The notes: generated by a model not told the origin, from the sequence alone. A DNA stretch of 20,008 bases from Bacteroidales bacterium (GCA_026987795.1 JALSMF010000141.1:1-20008); one strand, 5' to 3'. Shown: positions 8,740-15,882, counted from the first letter of the stretch. Numbers and translations: made by a program.

Positions 8740-8850
8740 TTAAAGAGCCTTATCTCCGGACAGAGACAAGACTTTCTGCACATAATTATCTCTTTGTTTA
8801 ACAGAGATAAAAAGCATTTTTTTGGTTATATTAAAAATGAGATTGTGCAT
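8740..8850 (-). other. possible short leader ORF upstream of tnaA
   Basis: An ATG at 8850 opens a 36-codon frame (MHNLIFNITKKMLFIS...) ending with TAA at 8740; a second in-frame ATG at 8817 would give 25 residues. It spans both hairpins of the tnaA leader, the layout expected of a regulatory leader peptide. However, it has no tryptophan codon, unlike E. coli TnaC, and the first ATG lies at or near the predicted transcription start. It could be chance in an AT-rich spacer. Confidence 0.2.
8749..8810 (-). promoter_or_regulatory. paired inverted repeats in the tnaA leader
   Basis: In the minus transcript, hairpin 1 pairs UUAUCUCU (8810-8803) with AGAGAUAA (8793-8786) over a nine-base loop. Hairpin 2 pairs CUUGUCUC (8770-8763) with GAGAUAAG (8756-8749) over a six-base loop, with one G-U pair. 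The four arms are near-copies, so arm 2 can instead pair with arm 3, and arm 1 with arm 4. This could be an attenuator-like RNA switch or two dyad sites for a DNA-binding protein. No regulator is identified. Confidence 0.5.
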
Positions 8851-8855
8851 AAGTG

Positions 8856-8863
8856 CAAATTTA
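8856..8863 (-). promoter_or_regulatory. candidate -7 element of the tnaA promoter
   Basis: The minus strand reads TAAATTTG, an exact TAnnTTTG match, placed just after the porin-gene terminator and about 180 bases before the tnaA ATG. Transcription would begin near 8850 and include both leader hairpins. No convincing -33 TTTG is seen at 19 bases. Confidence 0.4.
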
Positions 8864-8873
8864 ATTTTTTCTT

Positions 8874-8902
8874 AAAAAAAACTGAAAATATCTTTAGTTT
8901 TT
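8874..8902 (-). terminator. intrinsic terminator overlapping the end of the porin gene
   Basis: The minus transcript reads AAAAACU, a 12-base inner stretch that can itself partly pair (AAA with UUU), then AGUUUUU running into an eight-base U tract. The left arm contains the last Asn codon and the UAA stop of the porin gene. It separates the ptb unit from the tnaA unit. Confidence 0.5.
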
Positions 8903-10801
8903 AAATGTCCACCTGACTCCGAATTTAAACATAATATTTTGCAGAGGATAGTGATTTACGTAATACGGTAAAAAATCTTGATTCAGGATAGAATTCATAT
9001 GCAACATTTTAAAAAACAGCATAACATTTCGTTTTATCTTCATATTTGCGAATACTGTTACGTAAGGGTAATTTCCGGCAAGCCTTTTTGTGTTGTTTAC
9101 GAAATAAAACTGACCTGTTGCAGGGTTAAAATTATACATTTTGTATTCTGTTGAATAGTACAACTCGAAACCGAGATGTACTAACAGGGTATTTTCATAT
9201 TTTATATTTATGTAAGTTGAATGAAATATTGACAATTCCGGTAAGCTGATAATATTGTCGTTTGAAGATTTTTGCCAAACTGCTTTATTCACAAAAGTAA
9301 TTCTTTTTAATCTGAAAATTTTTTCTGCCGATGCTGAGGTAACCGTTATTACGGAGTCGAATTGTGCGGGAGCGGAGCTTATATCGTAATAAATATAATT
9401 CTTTATTAATGCTGAATTTAAATCAAATTTTAAGTTGTAAAACGGCATTGCAAAAGACAATCCTGCATTTGTTCGCTTTTCGGGTAAGAAATCATTTTCC
9501 CAAATGTAGTGATTTGAGTAATAAGTGTTTTGAAAATAGTCGGGTTTTTTATTTGTATATTGCAGTTGCAGTTTTATGTCCGATTTTGTTTTATCTTTAA
9601 ATAAATATTTGTGAAAGTTACCGTCAATTCTGTAATCACCAGTTCTGTATCCGCTGAAATAATAATCGGCATATATATCGGCATCAATATATTTGTTTTT
9701 AACCGTATATATTTCCGAACTTATTTTGTTCTCAATAAAAGTATGTGTATTATTTAAAAAGATATAATCATTGAAGTTGTAAATTCTGTACCAATCATTG
9801 TAATAAATAAAAGAAAATCCGAATTTATGTTCTTTTTCAAATATATTTTCGCTTCCTGCTCTGATTTTATTTTCCATTGATTGAATTGCAACGGAATCAT
9901 AAGCAGCACCGTCTCGGTAGAAATAATTCAGGTAATATGTATTTTCTGAATTTTCTTCATCTTTGTATAATCTGTATTTTCTTGACAGCAATAAATTGTG
10001 GGATATGCTTATTTTCGGTTCTAATACTTTTATTATTGTATCTCTGTATGAAAGGTTTTTATATTTTCCGAAACTGTATTTTTGGGTTACCGACAGTTCC
10101 TGATTAAACAACAGCGTGTTTGAATTCTTCAGATTATGTTCCGGAACTTTTGTGTCAAAACCGAGAGTGTCAATATATCCGCCGCTGTTTTGAAGTTTAA
10201 ATTTATTGTAAATATAAGCGGTAAAAACAGAGTATTTATCTTTTTTATAATTTGAAGTTATGCTGACTGTATTTAAACTGTTTGCCTGGTCGAGAAACTG
10301 TCCTAAAGATGAAATGAAATTATACTTGAGCCCGAAATTAAAATCGGGGTTTACATTTTGTGTATGAATAAAATCTACTGTCTGTAAATCAATAACTTTT
10401 GTGCTTGTTGTGTGCATTATTGATGTGTAAGGACGGCGAGTATTAAAGTAAACGGCATTTTCATAATTTGTAAGATAAATTTTATACGGCTTATTAAAAA
10501 TAAATTTCGTAAAATAATTGTCAGGGCGTTTAAAGAATATTTGCGGAATATGTGCAGAGCCTATATTTCCTAAATCTGCGGGAAAAATACTGTTGATATA
10601 AGCGGGTTCAACTTTATGAAACATTTCCAAAGTACTGTCGTTGAACGTAATATTAATTTTTTTAAAACCGTTTTTCAGATTTTCGGTTATCAATATATTT
10701 CTTAATGTATCTGCATCGTGTTGAGCGTATGAAGTTTTTGCTGCAACCGATATAAAAACAATAATTAAAAAACAGTATATCTTAAATTTACCTGTCAGCA
10801 C
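8894..10801 (-). CDS. putative outer-membrane porin (Porin_10-like)
   Basis: The product has 635 residues with a signal peptide cut after 'KTSYAQ'. It resembles the Bacteroidota 'putative porin' family: a linker with 'FPADLGNIGSAHIPQIFF', then 'VYFNTRRPYTSIMH', 'VDFIHTQNVNPDFNFGLKYN' and a long series of alternating aromatic/polar stretches typical of outer-membrane beta-strands, ending in a strand 'IMFKFGVRWTFKN'. Substrate is unknown. The start is GTG at 10801: a TAA lies in frame just upstream and there is no ATG near the signal peptide. It begins nine bases after the stop of the dehydrogenase-like gene, so it is probably the third gene of the ptb unit. Family membership is recalled from pattern, not from a search; a different beta-barrel family is possible. 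Confidence 0.75.
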   Translation of the reverse strand: MLTGKFKIYCFLIIVFISVAAKTSYAQHDADTLRNILITENLKNGFKKINITFNDSTLEMFHKVEPAYINSIFPADLGNIGSAHIPQIFFKRPDNYFTKFIFNKPYKIYLTNYENAVYFNTRRPYTSIMHTTSTKVIDLQTVDFIHTQNVNPDFNFGLKYNFISSLGQFLDQANSLNTVSITSNYKKDKYSVFTAYIYNKFKLQNSGGYIDTLGFDTKVPEHNLKNSNTLLFNQELSVTQKYSFGKYKNLSYRDTIIKVLEPKISISHNLLLSRKYRLYKDEENSENTYYLNYFYRDGAAYDSVAIQSMENKIRAGSENIFEKEHKFGFSFIYYNDWYRIYNFNDYIFLNNTHTFIENKISSEIYTVKNKYIDADIYADYYFSGYRTGDYRIDGNFHKYLFKDKTKSDIKLQLQYTNKKPDYFQNTYYSNHYIWENDFLPEKRTNAGLSFAMPFYNLKFDLNSALIKNYIYYDISSAPAQFDSVITVTSASAEKIFRLKRITFVNKAVWQKSSNDNIISLPELSIFHSTYINIKYENTLLVHLGFELYYSTEYKMYNFNPATGQFYFVNNTKRLAGNYPYVTVFANMKIKRNVMLFFKMLHMNSILNQDFLPYYVNHYPLQNIMFKFGVRWTFKN

Positions 10802-10810
10802 TTTTTTAAA

Positions 10811-11875
10811 TTATCTTAACATTTTAATTGCGGAAACTCCGGTAACGTATTCTTCGGCTTTATCAATTGCAAGTTTACATAAATCGGTATTGCTTGTGTC
10901 CGCTTCTTCAAGCAGGTCGGATACAATGCGATATATGTCGTCAAGCTCATTTTCTACTTTATCGTTTTTATAGCCTTCTATTTCGTTTGTCATTTGAATT
11001 ATGTCCCCTCCGTTAATAATATATCCCGGAACGTAAAGAATACCGTTTTGTTTTAATATTTCAATATCTTCAAGTTTTTTTAAAGGTTGGTTTGTTCCTC
11101 CGGTAAAGATTTTACACTTTAATTTGGTTACGGCTTCTGTATCAATCATCTTTTCAGCTGCACAAGAGCAGAAAATATCACATTTGGTTTCGTATATTTT
11201 TTCAGGTTTTTCTATTTTAATATCTTCTACCCGGTCTTGAACTATTTTTATTCTGTCATAAATTTTATCTGTAACAGTCAGGTCAGCACCTTCCTCGATT
11301 AATTGCCTGACAAGTTGCGAACCCAAATCGCCTACTCCCTGAACTACAATTTTAAGTCCTTTTAAACTTCCCGATTTAAGCTTATGCTTTGCAATTGCCT
11401 TCATCCCTTTTATCATTCCTTTTGCTCTGTTAACATATATTTGCCCCAGCCCGCCGTGTGCCTTTTCCATTCCGAGGATATACTCAGATTCTTTTCTTAC
11501 GTATTTTAAATCTTTGTAAGACACTCCTTTGCTTATTGACATAAATAATTTTCCGTTCCAACGGTTAAGAAAAATACCCAGTGCCCTGAAATACATTTCC
11601 GATTTTACTTCTTTAGGATTTCCGATAAGAATTATGGCAGCACCGCCCATACCTCTTTTCAGTAAAGCAGCACGCAATGAATTGTAATATGCTATATCCA
11701 ATGCATCGGCAATTGCATCATCTTCGTTTTTATAATGAAATAATTTTGCAGAAGCATTTGCCGGGCCCAAAACTATGCTGTCCACAGCAATAATAGCTTT
11801 TAATTTTAATGATTGCTCTTCAAAAAACAGTAATTCCCTGCTGTTATTTTTTCTCATATGTTCAAAAATGCTCAT
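10811..11875 (-). CDS. Glu/Leu/Phe/Val dehydrogenase-like protein with a degenerate active site
   Basis: The 354-residue protein aligns without gaps over its first 160 residues to leucine dehydrogenase (recalled Bacillus sequence): 'LKAIIAVDS..LGPA', 'NEDDAIADAL', 'YFRALG', 'NGK'. The NAD-binding half is kept: 'VVQGVGDLGSQL' from residue 177, Asp203 for the NAD ribose, and 'YIINGGD'. But the catalytic side is not: Lys68 is Arg, the catalytic Lys80 of the GGGK motif is Ala ('GMGGAAII'), Asp115 is Ser, the substrate-site Gly41-Gly42 is Ala-Ser, and Thr150 is Arg. An ordinary oxidative deaminase is therefore unlikely; a binding, regulatory or altered catalytic role is inferred. It follows ptb by 62 bases and precedes the porin by nine, echoing the ptb-bcd order of Bacillus. 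The frame is intact, so it is not a recent pseudogene. Confidence 0.85.
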   Translation of the reverse strand: MSIFEHMRKNNSRELLFFEEQSLKLKAIIAVDSIVLGPANASAKLFHYKNEDDAIADALDIAYYNSLRAALLKRGMGGAAIILIGNPKEVKSEMYFRALGIFLNRWNGKLFMSISKGVSYKDLKYVRKESEYILGMEKAHGGLGQIYVNRAKGMIKGMKAIAKHKLKSGSLKGLKIVVQGVGDLGSQLVRQLIEEGADLTVTDKIYDRIKIVQDRVEDIKIEKPEKIYETKCDIFCSCAAEKMIDTEAVTKLKCKIFTGGTNQPLKKLEDIEILKQNGILYVPGYIINGGDIIQMTNEIEGYKNDKVENELDDIYRIVSDLLEEADTSNTDLCKLAIDKAEEYVTGVSAIKMLR

Positions 11876-11937
11876 ATATCGGATATTTTAGATGTTTTTA
11901 TGTCAGAAATTATATTTAAATTTTATATCATTTTATT

Positions 11938-12831
11938 TTATGAAATTGCCGCTAAAACAATGCTGTTAAGTTTTGATTCTTCAGAATCTGAGCGGGAAGT
12001 AAGCACAATGGGGACAGAAGCCCCGAGAATAACAGCTGCCAAAGAAGCACCTGAAAAAGCAAATGATTTATACAAAACATTTCCGGCTTCAATATCAGGC
12101 ATTATTAACAAATCGGCATCTCCGGCTACATCTGAAACAATTCCTTTATGCTCGGCACTTTTCTTGCTCATTGCGTTATCAAAAGCCAAAGGACCGTCAA
12201 CTATGCATCTCGGCAACTGTTTTCTTTGTGCCATTTTTGAAAGAATTGCAGCATCAAGTGTTGCGGGCATTTTTTCATTTACCAGTTCTACGGCTCCTAT
12301 TACGGCAACTTTCGGTGTTTTATATCCTATTTTGTGCATATAATTTACGGCATTGCGGATAATACCTGCCTTTTCTTTCAGGTTCGGGGCGATATTCATT
12401 GCAACATCCGTAAGTCCGATAAGTTTGTGATAGCCCGGAAGTTCGAAAAAAGCAAAATGAGACAGTAACGGTGAATTTTTAAGTCCGCATTCTTCATTCA
12501 AAACTGCCCTTAAAAGTGTTGCCGTTGAAGTATACCCTTTCATTAAAATATCACCTTTACCTTCTTTTATAATTTTTACGCTTTCTTTTACGGCATTGTT
12601 GCTGTCGGGTATATTAATTATTTCTGCTTTGCTTGTATCAATTTTTTTTCCGTGCAGTATTTTCTCAATTTTGCTTTTGTCTCCCACTAAAACAGGTCTG
12701 ATAAGGTTCTTTTTTTCGGCTTCGAAAACAGCATCTAAAGAGTGTTCATCGGCAGCAGATGCTAAAATCAATCGTTTCGCATCCTTTTGATTGTCGGCTT
12801 TATCGTAAAAATCGGAAATTCTTGTCAGCAT
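11938..12831 (-). CDS. ptb: phosphate butyryltransferase (phosphate acyltransferase family)
   Basis: This 297-residue cytosolic enzyme is expected to interconvert butyryl-CoA (or a branched acyl-CoA) and acyl phosphate, CoA being released. It has the family length (about 300) and landmarks: 'RLILASAADEHSLDAV', 'VLVGDKSKI', 'DILMKGYTSTATLLRAVL', 'LLSHFAFFELPGYHKLIGLTDVAMNIAP', 'VAVIGAVELVNEKMPATLDAA', 'CIVDGPLAFDNAMS' and 'DLLIMPDIEAGNVLYKSFAFSGASLAAVILGASVPI' (split here for description). The 'MKGYTST' and 'LLSHF' stretches favour phosphate butyryltransferase over phosphate acetyltransferase. It is the first gene of a three-gene unit; no butyrate kinase gene lies beside it, so the partner that makes ATP from the acyl phosphate must be elsewhere. 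It is divergent from the ABC-F gene. Straight- versus branched-chain preference cannot be read from sequence. Confidence 0.9.
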   Translation of the reverse strand: MLTRISDFYDKADNQKDAKRLILASAADEHSLDAVFEAEKKNLIRPVLVGDKSKIEKILHGKKIDTSKAEIINIPDSNNAVKESVKIIKEGKGDILMKGYTSTATLLRAVLNEECGLKNSPLLSHFAFFELPGYHKLIGLTDVAMNIAPNLKEKAGIIRNAVNYMHKIGYKTPKVAVIGAVELVNEKMPATLDAAILSKMAQRKQLPRCIVDGPLAFDNAMSKKSAEHKGIVSDVAGDADLLIMPDIEAGNVLYKSFAFSGASLAAVILGASVPIVLTSRSDSEESKLNSIVLAAIS

Positions 12832-12977
12832 AGGTCTTAATTGAAAATAAGCACAATTTTACAAAAAAAAAACGAATTTATGTTTAACCTTACGGTATTT
12901 AAGATGTTGTATTAGCATAACTAATTGTATTATTGTGTATTATGGTTCTATGTTTAAAAATATTATTTTTCTGCGAG

Positions 12978-12992
12978 AAGTTTTAAAAACTT
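12978..12992. repeat. short perfect palindrome upstream of the ABC-F gene
   Basis: AAGTTTT and AAAACTT flank a single A, with outer GAG (12975-12977 region) and CTC further out. It lies just upstream of the -33 position of the predicted ABC-F promoter in the 214-base divergent spacer (12832-13045). It could be a regulator site or chance in AT-rich DNA. The rest of the spacer shows nothing else recognisable. Confidence 0.3.
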
Positions 12993-13013
12993 TATATTCT
13001 CAACTTTTAGACC

Positions 13014-13021
13014 TATTTTTG
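13014..13021 (+). promoter_or_regulatory. -7 promoter element of the ABC-F gene
   Basis: TATTTTTG is an exact TAnnTTTG match 24 bases before the ATG. Nineteen bases upstream is TTTA (12991-12994), one base off the -33 TTTG. Transcription would start close to 13028. Confidence 0.5.
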
Positions 13022-13045
13022 ACATTTTAAATTTTATAAACGGAA

Positions 13046-14902
13046 ATGGAAATATTAAAGGCGGAGAGTTTGACAAAATCATACGGAAACAAAACTTTAT
13101 TTGAAGATATATCATTTGTAATTAATGAAAAAGAAAAAGTTGCACTGATAGCAAAAAACGGTACCGGCAAAACAAGTTTACTGAATATTATTACCGGAAA
13201 AGATGTTCCGGATGACGGAAAAATAAATCTTGCAAAAAACTTAAGTATAGGTTTTTTAGAACAGAATACAGACTTTGAGAGTGAATTGAGTTTAACGGAG
13301 CAAATTTTTAATTCGAATGATAAGACAGCTGTTGCAGTTAAAAAATATGAAGATGCTTTAAAATCAAATGATGCTGAAATTATTCGTAAAGCAGCCGAAG
13401 AAATGGACAGGTTAAATGCATGGGATTTTGAGAGAGATGTGAAAAGCGTGTTGACAAAACTTAAACTGTCTGATTTTGAAAAACCTGTAAAGTTGCTTTC
13501 CGGCGGACAAAAAAAACGACTTGCTCTTGCCTCTGCACTGCTTAATAAACCTGATTTTCTGATTCTTGACGAACCTACTAATCATCTTGATTTTGAGATG
13601 ATTGAGTGGCTTGAAAACTATATTGCAAAATCGTCTTTAACCTTACTTCTTGTTACGCACGACAGATACTTTCTTGATAATGTCTGTAATGTAATTTTAG
13701 AGCTTGATAACGGAGAAATATATAAATATAAAGGCAATTATTCGTATTTTCTTACAAAAAGAAAAGAGCGTATAAGAAATATGATTGCTGAAGCCGAAAA
13801 AGCGGAAAATTTATTGCGCACTGAAACAAAATGGATGAACAGGCAGCCGCAAGCCCGTGCCGTAAAAGCAAAATCAAGAATTGATAATTTCTATAAGCTG
13901 AAAGAAAAAGCAAGTATTAAGCCGCAGGATAAAACATTTGATATTGATATTGAGGGTAAACGACTCGGTAAAAAGCTTATTGATATTTTTGATATAAGCA
14001 AAAGTTATGACGGAAAGAAATTAATCGATAACTTTTCATATAAATTTTCAAAAGGAGAAAAAATTGCAATATTCGGAAATAACGGAGCAGGTAAAAGCAC
14101 CTTTTTAAACATAATAACAGGAAAAATACAGGCAGACAGCGGAAGAACAGAGAAAGGAGAAACCGTATCCGTAGGATATTTTGAGCAAAAAACTATTGAT
14201 AATACCGAAGATATTCGTTTAATTGATTACATAAAAAATATTGCTGAAATTGTAAATATCGGAAAAGGAAGAGAGCTTTCCGCAGCACAATTTGCCGAAT
14301 ATTTTCTTTTTCCGAGAAATATGCACTTTAATTATATATCCCAATTAAGCGGAGGTGAAAAAAGAAGACTTTATTTATTAAGCATTTTAATGAAAAGCCC
14401 GAATTTTATAATTCTTGATGAGCCTACCAACGACTTGGATATTATGACTTTGTCGGTGCTGGAAGATTATCTCCTTAAGTTCTCGGGAACTGTATTGTTT
14501 GTCTCTCATGACAGATATTTTATTGATGCTGTTGCCGATACGCTTTTTGTTTTTGAAGGTAACGGAAAAATTAAAAAATTCCCCGGAAATTATACCGATT
14601 ACAGCAAATATATTTCCGAAAATAAAACTCAAAAAGATAATACCGACAGAAATAAGGAAATAAAAACACGAAAGAAAAGCGATAAACAGGCAAAATTATC
14701 TTATAAAGAAAAACGAGAATTTGAACAGCTTGAAAAAGAAATTGAAATACTGAGCAAAGAAAAAGAGGAAATTGAAAAATATTTACATAACGGTAATTAT
14801 GAGGAAAAAGAACTTGCAGAAAAATCGGCAAGACTCCCCGAATTAGAAAAAATATTGGATGAAAAAGAAATGCGTTGGCTTGAATTAAGCGAAAAAATAT
14901 AA
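13046..14902 (+). CDS. ABC-F family ATPase, Uup-like
   Basis: The 618-residue soluble protein has two ABC ATPase domains and no membrane segment. Domain 1: Walker A 'AKNGTGKT' (36-43), signature 'LSGGQ' (151-155), Walker B with Glu176 in 'LILDEPTNHLD', switch His205. An interdomain linker of charged helices covers about 240-290. Domain 2: Walker A 'GNNGAGKS' (344-351), signature 'LSGGE' (434-438), Glu459 in 'IILDEPTNDLD'. The C-terminal 70 residues are a lysine/glutamate-rich coiled coil, as in Uup, where this region binds nucleic acid. ABC-F proteins act on the ribosome, and Uup is also tied to transposon excision and branched DNA in E. coli; resistance-type members usually have a different linker. 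All catalytic motifs are intact. It stands alone downstream of a good promoter, with the pyrophosphatase gene 65 bases further on. Confidence 0.92.
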   Translation: MEILKAESLTKSYGNKTLFEDISFVINEKEKVALIAKNGTGKTSLLNIITGKDVPDDGKINLAKNLSIGFLEQNTDFESELSLTEQIFNSNDKTAVAVKKYEDALKSNDAEIIRKAAEEMDRLNAWDFERDVKSVLTKLKLSDFEKPVKLLSGGQKKRLALASALLNKPDFLILDEPTNHLDFEMIEWLENYIAKSSLTLLLVTHDRYFLDNVCNVILELDNGEIYKYKGNYSYFLTKRKERIRNMIAEAEKAENLLRTETKWMNRQPQARAVKAKSRIDNFYKLKEKASIKPQDKTFDIDIEGKRLGKKLIDIFDISKSYDGKKLIDNFSYKFSKGEKIAIFGNNGAGKSTFLNIITGKIQADSGRTEKGETVSVGYFEQKTIDNTEDIRLIDYIKNIAEIVNIGKGRELSAAQFAEYFLFPRNMHFNYISQLSGGEKRRLYLLSILMKSPNFIILDEPTNDLDIMTLSVLEDYLLKFSGTVLFVSHDRYFIDAVADTLFVFEGNGKIKKFPGNYTDYSKYISENKTQKDNTDRNKEIKTRKKSDKQAKLSYKEKREFEQLEKEIEILSKEKEEIEKYLHNGNYEEKELAEKSARLPELEKILDEKEMRWLELSEKI

Positions 14903-14913
14903 ATCTTTTTACT

Positions 14914-14941
14914 CTTACTTTGCTTTAAGTAAGTATCTTTG
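14914..14941 (+). promoter_or_regulatory. ppa promoter: -7 element abutting an inverted repeat
   Basis: TATCTTTG at 14934-14941 is an exact TAnnTTTG element 26 bases before the pyrophosphatase ATG. Directly upstream CTTACTT (14914-14920) and AAGTAAG (14927-14933) form perfect 7-base arms around TGCTTT, filling the space between the -33 and -7 regions. The repeat could be a repressor site or part of a weak terminator for the ABC-F gene; it has no following T tract. Confidence 0.5.
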
Positions 14942-14967
14942 CAATATAATTCAAAATAAACTTTGTA

Positions 14968-15633
14968 ATGCAAAAAAAAAATCTTGACCCTATAGGAAAA
15001 TTAATGGGCTTACGATATAAGTCGCATCCGTGGCACGGCATTGAAATGGGCGATGAAGCTCCCGAAGTTCTGACCTGCTTTGTGGAAATGGTTCCTACCG
15101 ATACGGTAAAATATGAGGTTGACAAAGCCAGCGGCTATGTTACAATCGACCGTCCTCAAAAATTTTCAAGTATTTTACCGTCTCTTTACGGATTTATTCC
15201 GCAGACATATTGCGGAGATAACTTAGCCGAAGTAAGCAGAAAAAAACTGAACAGACCGGAAATAATCGGCGACGGTGACCCGCTGGATATTTGTATTCTT
15301 ACGGAAAAAGAAATAACTCACGGCGATATTCTTGTGCAGGCAAAACCTATAGGCGGTTTCAGGATGATTGACGGAAACGAAGCCGACGATAAAATAATAG
15401 CCGTTCTTAAAGGAGATGCTGTTTATGGTGAATATCAGGATATTACTGACTGTCCTGATGCGGTTATTGACAGGTTAAGACATTATTTTCTTACATATAA
15501 AGATATGCCTGGAAAAGAGGGTTACAGATGCGAAATTACGCATACATACGGCAAGAAGGAAGCTCTTGAATTAATCGAACACTCGGTTAAAGATTACAGA
15601 AATTATATTGAAAATATGCTGTTTGAAAGATAA
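14968..15633 (+). CDS. ppa: inorganic pyrophosphatase, family I
   Basis: This 221-residue cytosolic enzyme hydrolyses pyrophosphate to two phosphates, pulling biosynthetic reactions forward. The family I signature is present as 'DGDPLDI' with metal-binding Asp102, Asp104 and Asp107. 'GGFRMIDGNEADDKIIAV' supplies the further acidic residues Asp135 and Asp140/141, and 'LPSLYGFIPQTYCGD' and 'HYFLTYKD' are also family landmarks. It is longer than the E. coli enzyme (about 176 residues) through an N-terminal extension of about 30 residues ('GLRYKSHPWHGIEMGDEAP') and an insertion near 'SRKKLNRPEI'. The ATG at 14968 lies 26 bases after an exact -7 element; no Shine-Dalgarno sequence is present. A terminator follows the stop directly. 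Confidence 0.95.
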   Translation: MQKKNLDPIGKLMGLRYKSHPWHGIEMGDEAPEVLTCFVEMVPTDTVKYEVDKASGYVTIDRPQKFSSILPSLYGFIPQTYCGDNLAEVSRKKLNRPEIIGDGDPLDICILTEKEITHGDILVQAKPIGGFRMIDGNEADDKIIAVLKGDAVYGEYQDITDCPDAVIDRLRHYFLTYKDMPGKEGYRCEITHTYGKKEALELIEHSVKDYRNYIENMLFER

Positions 15634-15671
15634 TATTTCTGTAAAAAGTAAAAAAAACAGATATATTTTTT
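15633..15671 (+). terminator. intrinsic terminator of ppa
   Basis: ATATTTCTGT (15633-15642) pairs with ACAGATATAT (15657-15666) at nine of ten positions around an A-rich loop, and a six-T run follows (15666-15671). The stem begins at the last base of the ppa stop codon. Its T run overlaps the -33 element of the tRNA promoter. Confidence 0.6.
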
Positions 15672-15699
15672 GGCAGTTAATTTTTTGCTTTTACCTTTG
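15669..15699 (+). promoter_or_regulatory. promoter of tRNA-Lys
   Basis: TTTG at 15669-15672 and TACCTTTG at 15692-15699 are separated by exactly 19 bases: both elements and spacing match the Bacteroidota primary sigma-factor consensus. This is the clearest promoter in the window and would start transcription about 25 bases before the tRNA. Confidence 0.75.
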
Positions 15700-15729
15700 C
15701 ACCGCTTTTAACAAAAAAGCATAGTTAAT

Positions 15730-15802
15730 GACCTCTTAGCTCAGTCGGTAGAGCAACGGCCTTTTAAGCCGTGGGTCCTGCGTTCGAGTCGCAGAGGGGT
15801 CA
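15730..15802 (+). tRNA. tRNA-Lys (anticodon UUU)
   Basis: The 73-base cloverleaf folds completely: acceptor GACCTCT with AGGGGTC (one T-G pair), D arm GCTC/GAGC, anticodon arm ACGGC-CTTTTAA-GCCGT with TTT at positions 34-36, five-base variable loop GGGTC, and T arm CTGCG-TTCGAGT-CGCAG. Discriminator A is at 15802. CCA is not encoded and must be added after transcription. It reads AAA and AAG lysine codons, which are very abundant in these AT-rich genes. Confidence 0.97.
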
Positions 15803-15803
15803 C

Positions 15804-15831
15804 AAAAAAGCCGCTTTTAAGCGGCTTTTTT
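15804..15831. terminator. symmetric bidirectional terminator after tRNA-Lys
   Basis: AAAAAAGCCGC and GCGGCTTTTTT form an 11-base-pair stem (with further TT/AA pairing into the loop) two bases after the tRNA. Because the A run mirrors the T run, it works on both strands: it ends the tRNA transcript and, about 50 bases beyond the stop at 15883, the lipoprotein operon coming from the right. Confidence 0.9.
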
Positions 15832-15882
15832 GTTGTTTACAACCCTCGAAAAATAAATACGAAACTCCGATATCTTAAAACA

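Noticed and set aside
8571..8783. A 70-codon minus-strand frame overlapping the tnaA start, considered as a TnaC-like leader gene.
   Set aside because: It runs deep into tnaA in another frame, has no tryptophan, and its composition is that of a shadow frame. It is not supported as a gene.
11858..12362. Plus-strand open frames of 99-161 codons opposite ptb.
   Set aside because: They are antisense shadows of the strongly recognisable ptb gene, with no family resemblance or start signals of their own.
13046..14902. ABC-F protein as an antibiotic-resistance determinant.
   Set aside because: The C-terminal coiled coil is of the housekeeping Uup type and no resistance-type context is present; sequence alone does not support resistance.
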